DNA from: Anaerolineae bacterium
GTDB taxonomy: Bacteria > Chloroflexota > Anaerolineae > UBA3071
Direction: 5' to 3'
DNA: 64,000 bases
Assembly: GCA_029907105.1 (NCBI GenBank)
Contig: JARYMM010000004.1
Span: 1-64,000, forward strand
The notes beneath the pieces were generated by a model, which did no database searches, had not been told where the DNA came from, and saw only the letters and a program-made list of their open reading frames with translations. This document shows, one piece after another, positions 62,377 to 64,000 of this stretch. Position numbers and translations under genes: made by a program. Within the stretch, counting starts at the first letter, position 1; each line of letters opens with the position of its first letter.

Positions 62377-64000
62377 CTACGGCCCCTTGCCCGCTGAGCC
62401 GGGGATGTCGCGCTCCACCGCCTCCCGCACCGTCAGCCGCCGCGTGACGATGTACCAATCGGCGATAGTGCGGAAACGGTCGCTGGGCTCGTTCAGGCGA
62501 CCGATCGTCACCCCCTGAACTTTCTCCCGCACGCCGTAGCTGTACACGGGGTGAAATAGCGGCAAGGCCGGCAGTTCCTCGGCGAAGATGTCCTGAAACT
62601 CCCGATACAGGGCCATGCGCCGCGCCTGGTCGCCGGTCATCCTTGCCTCTTCCATGATCTCGTCGGCCCGCCGGTGAGCCCAGCCGGCGTAGTTCTGCCC
62701 ACCCTCCACCTGCGTGGAATGCCAGAGCGGGTAGGGGTCAGGATCGCCGCTCAGCTCCCAACTGACCAGGGCGGCGTCGAAATGCCGGGGGTAGAGAAAA
62801 TCGCTCACCAGACCGGCGAAGCTCACCGGTTGCGGCACGGCGCGCACCCCCACCTCGGCCCAGTCGGCGGCGATCATCTCCAGCATGCGCACGCGCACCG
62901 CATCGTCGTCGCCCAGGAGGATGAACTCCAGCCGCTGCTCCCCCTTCTCACGCACGCCATCGCCGTCGCCATCCCGCCAGCCGGCCTCCTCCAACAGGGC
63001 GCGAGCCGTCTCGGGCTCGTAGCCGTAGTGACGCACCTCCTGGTGATAGGCCCAGGTGCGGGGGACGATGGGGCTGTGCGCCAGCACCCCCTCACCGCCG
63101 GTGGCCTGGTCAATCAGCGCCTGGCGGTCCAGGGCGTACAGCAGGGCCTGGCGCACTTCCTTCTCCTGCAATTGCGGCGTGTTGGGGTTGTTCAGGTTCA
63201 GGAGGATGGCCACGAACCCGGCCAGCGGTGCGGAGAGGATGTTCATCTCTTCGATGGCCGCCGCCCAACCCAGGTCGCCGGGCAAGATGCGGCTGATGGC
63301 GTCTACTTCCCCCCGCTCGAAGGCGGCATAGATGCTCTGGTAGTCAGGGTAAAAGCGGAACTCCACTGCCTCCAGGTACGGAGGCTTGCCGCGGGCGTAG
63401 GGATTGGGCTCCAGGACGGCGTGCAGGGCATCCACTTCCGTGAGACGGAAAGGCCCGGTGCCCACCGGCCGCGTGTTGAGCTGGGCGCGGGGCATCAGCC
63501 GCGGCGGGATCTCCTTCCACAGATGGGCCGGCAAGAGGCCCATGGTCGTGTAGTCCAGAAACGGCGTGAAAGGTTCGGCCAGGGTGAAACGGACAGTATG
63601 CTGATCCAGCTTCTCCACCTGCACGCGGCGCCACAGCTCCCGTATGTCGGGGAGGCCCTGAAAGTCGGCATCCTGCACGACGCCGATGGAATAGAGCACA
63701 TCGTCCGCCGTGAAGGGAATGCCGTCGTGCCAGCGCACGTCCTGGCGCAGGGTGAACGTATAGACGAGACCGTCGGGTGAGATGTCCCAGCGTTCGGCCA
63801 GGGCGGGGACGACGTTGCCTTGCTCATCGAAAGCAGTCAACCCCTGGAAAATGAGCGCGCAGAGGTCCTGGTCCACGCTGTTGTAGTGGCTGAGGAGCGG
63901 GTTGATGTATTGCGGGTTGCCGGCCAGTCCTTCCACGTAGACGCCGCCCTGGGCAGGGACCGTGGTGGTGGTGACAGAGTACGCCGAATAGGCCAACAGG
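62377..64000 (-). CDS. Family-5 solute-binding protein (5' end outside the window)
   Basis: The frame continues past the right edge, so the N-terminus is missing. About 540 residues are seen. A hydrophobic stretch (LLAYSAYSV) at the edge is the end of a signal/anchor segment, then GGVYVEGLAGNPQYINPLLSHYNSVDQD. SBP_bac_5 segments are FTLRQDVRWHDGIPFTADDVLYSI, VGTGPFRLTEVDA and the C-terminal LFHPVYSYGVREKVQGV. It faces the GH8 gene convergently, 40 bases apart. It is a binding protein for another Opp-type importer not in this window. Confidence 0.88.
   Translation of the reverse strand, partial: LLAYSAYSVTTTTVPAQGGVYVEGLAGNPQYINPLLSHYNSVDQDLCALIFQGLTAFDEQGNVVPALAERWDISPDGLVYTFTLRQDVRWHDGIPFTADDVLYSIGVVQDADFQGLPDIRELWRRVQVEKLDQHTVRFTLAEPFTPFLDYTTMGLLPAHLWKEIPPRLMPRAQLNTRPVGTGPFRLTEVDALHAVLEPNPYARGKPPYLEAVEFRFYPDYQSIYAAFERGEVDAISRILPGDLGWAAAIEEMNILSAPLAGFVAILLNLNNPNTPQLQEKEVRQALLYALDRQALIDQATGGEGVLAHSPIVPRTWAYHQEVRHYGYEPETARALLEEAGWRDGDGDGVREKGEQRLEFILLGDDDAVRVRMLEMIAADWAEVGVRAVPQPVSFAGLVSDFLYPRHFDAALVSWELSGDPDPYPLWHSTQVEGGQNYAGWAHRRADEIMEEARMTGDQARRMALYREFQDIFAEELPALPLFHPVYSYGVREKVQGVTIGRLNEPSDRFRTIADWYIVTRRLTVREAVERDIPGSAGKGP

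Overview
The window is a high-GC bacterial chromosome segment, most consistent with a member of the Chloroflexota (Anaerolineae-like heterotroph). This rests on three things: the extracytoplasmic lipoproteins with valine/glutamate/lysine-rich linkers after the lipobox, the large number of sugar and Opp/Dpp-type ABC transporters, and the many dispersed palindromic repeats, some of them inside genes. The taxonomic call is inference; no rRNA, tRNA or marker-gene comparison is possible here. No tRNA, rRNA, CRISPR array or complete insertion sequence was recognised.

Layout. (1) 1-3953, plus strand: end of a DUF401 membrane protein, then hisF, hisIE and purH, each of the three carrying an in-frame or abutting repeat. 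(2) 4000-26132, minus strand: a 22-kb carbohydrate locus transcribed leftward from a GntR/UTRA regulator with a consensus sigma-70-type promoter. In transcription order it holds a D-psicose/tagatose-3-epimerase-like enzyme, two sugar-binding lipoproteins, an ABC module (ATPase plus two permeases), an SDR, a second ABC module (ATPase plus permease), a terminator, then a small lipoprotein, a zinc alcohol dehydrogenase, an FGGY kinase, an SDR, a Gfo/Idh oxidoreductase, a cupin-type phosphoglucose isomerase, a 2-hydroxyacid dehydrogenase, a tungsten-type aldehyde:ferredoxin oxidoreductase, a MoaD-like protein and an Ldh_2-family dehydrogenase. (3) 26257-30430, plus strand: two subunits of a 2-hydroxyacyl-CoA dehydratase-like enzyme, an unrecognised 399-residue protein and a Nudix hydrolase. 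(4) 30402-34581, minus strand: a GH38 alpha-mannosidase and a URO-D/methyltransferase-family protein. (5) 35061-42509, plus strand: an Opp/Dpp-type ABC transporter whose ATPase pair is separated from its binding protein and permeases by the remains of an MNT/HEPN toxin-antitoxin pair, followed by a lipoprotein cyclase. (6) 42925-51904, plus strand: a second Opp/Dpp set without ATPases, a PHP-domain hydrolase, a YbaK-type deacylase, a secreted beta-propeller-like protein and a radical SAM protein. (7) 52474-62336, plus strand: a complete third Opp/Dpp system followed by a GH3 glycosidase and a GH8 lipoprotein resembling reducing-end xylose-releasing exo-oligoxylanase, together a plausible xylo-oligosaccharide uptake and hydrolysis unit. 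(8) 62377-64000, minus strand: the 3' part of another family-5 solute-binding protein gene.

The genes suggest a scavenger of plant- or biofilm-derived oligosaccharides. Oligosaccharides would be bound and imported by the Opp-type systems, trimmed by GH3, GH8 and GH38 enzymes, and monosaccharides, rare ketoses or sugar acids handled by the epimerase, kinase and dehydrogenase locus, with ferredoxin-linked aldehyde oxidation as a low-potential electron outlet. The most unusual sequence-level feature is the repeated presence of palindromic or low-complexity DNA inside reading frames (hisF, hisIE, purH, GH38 and PHP genes) without breaking them.
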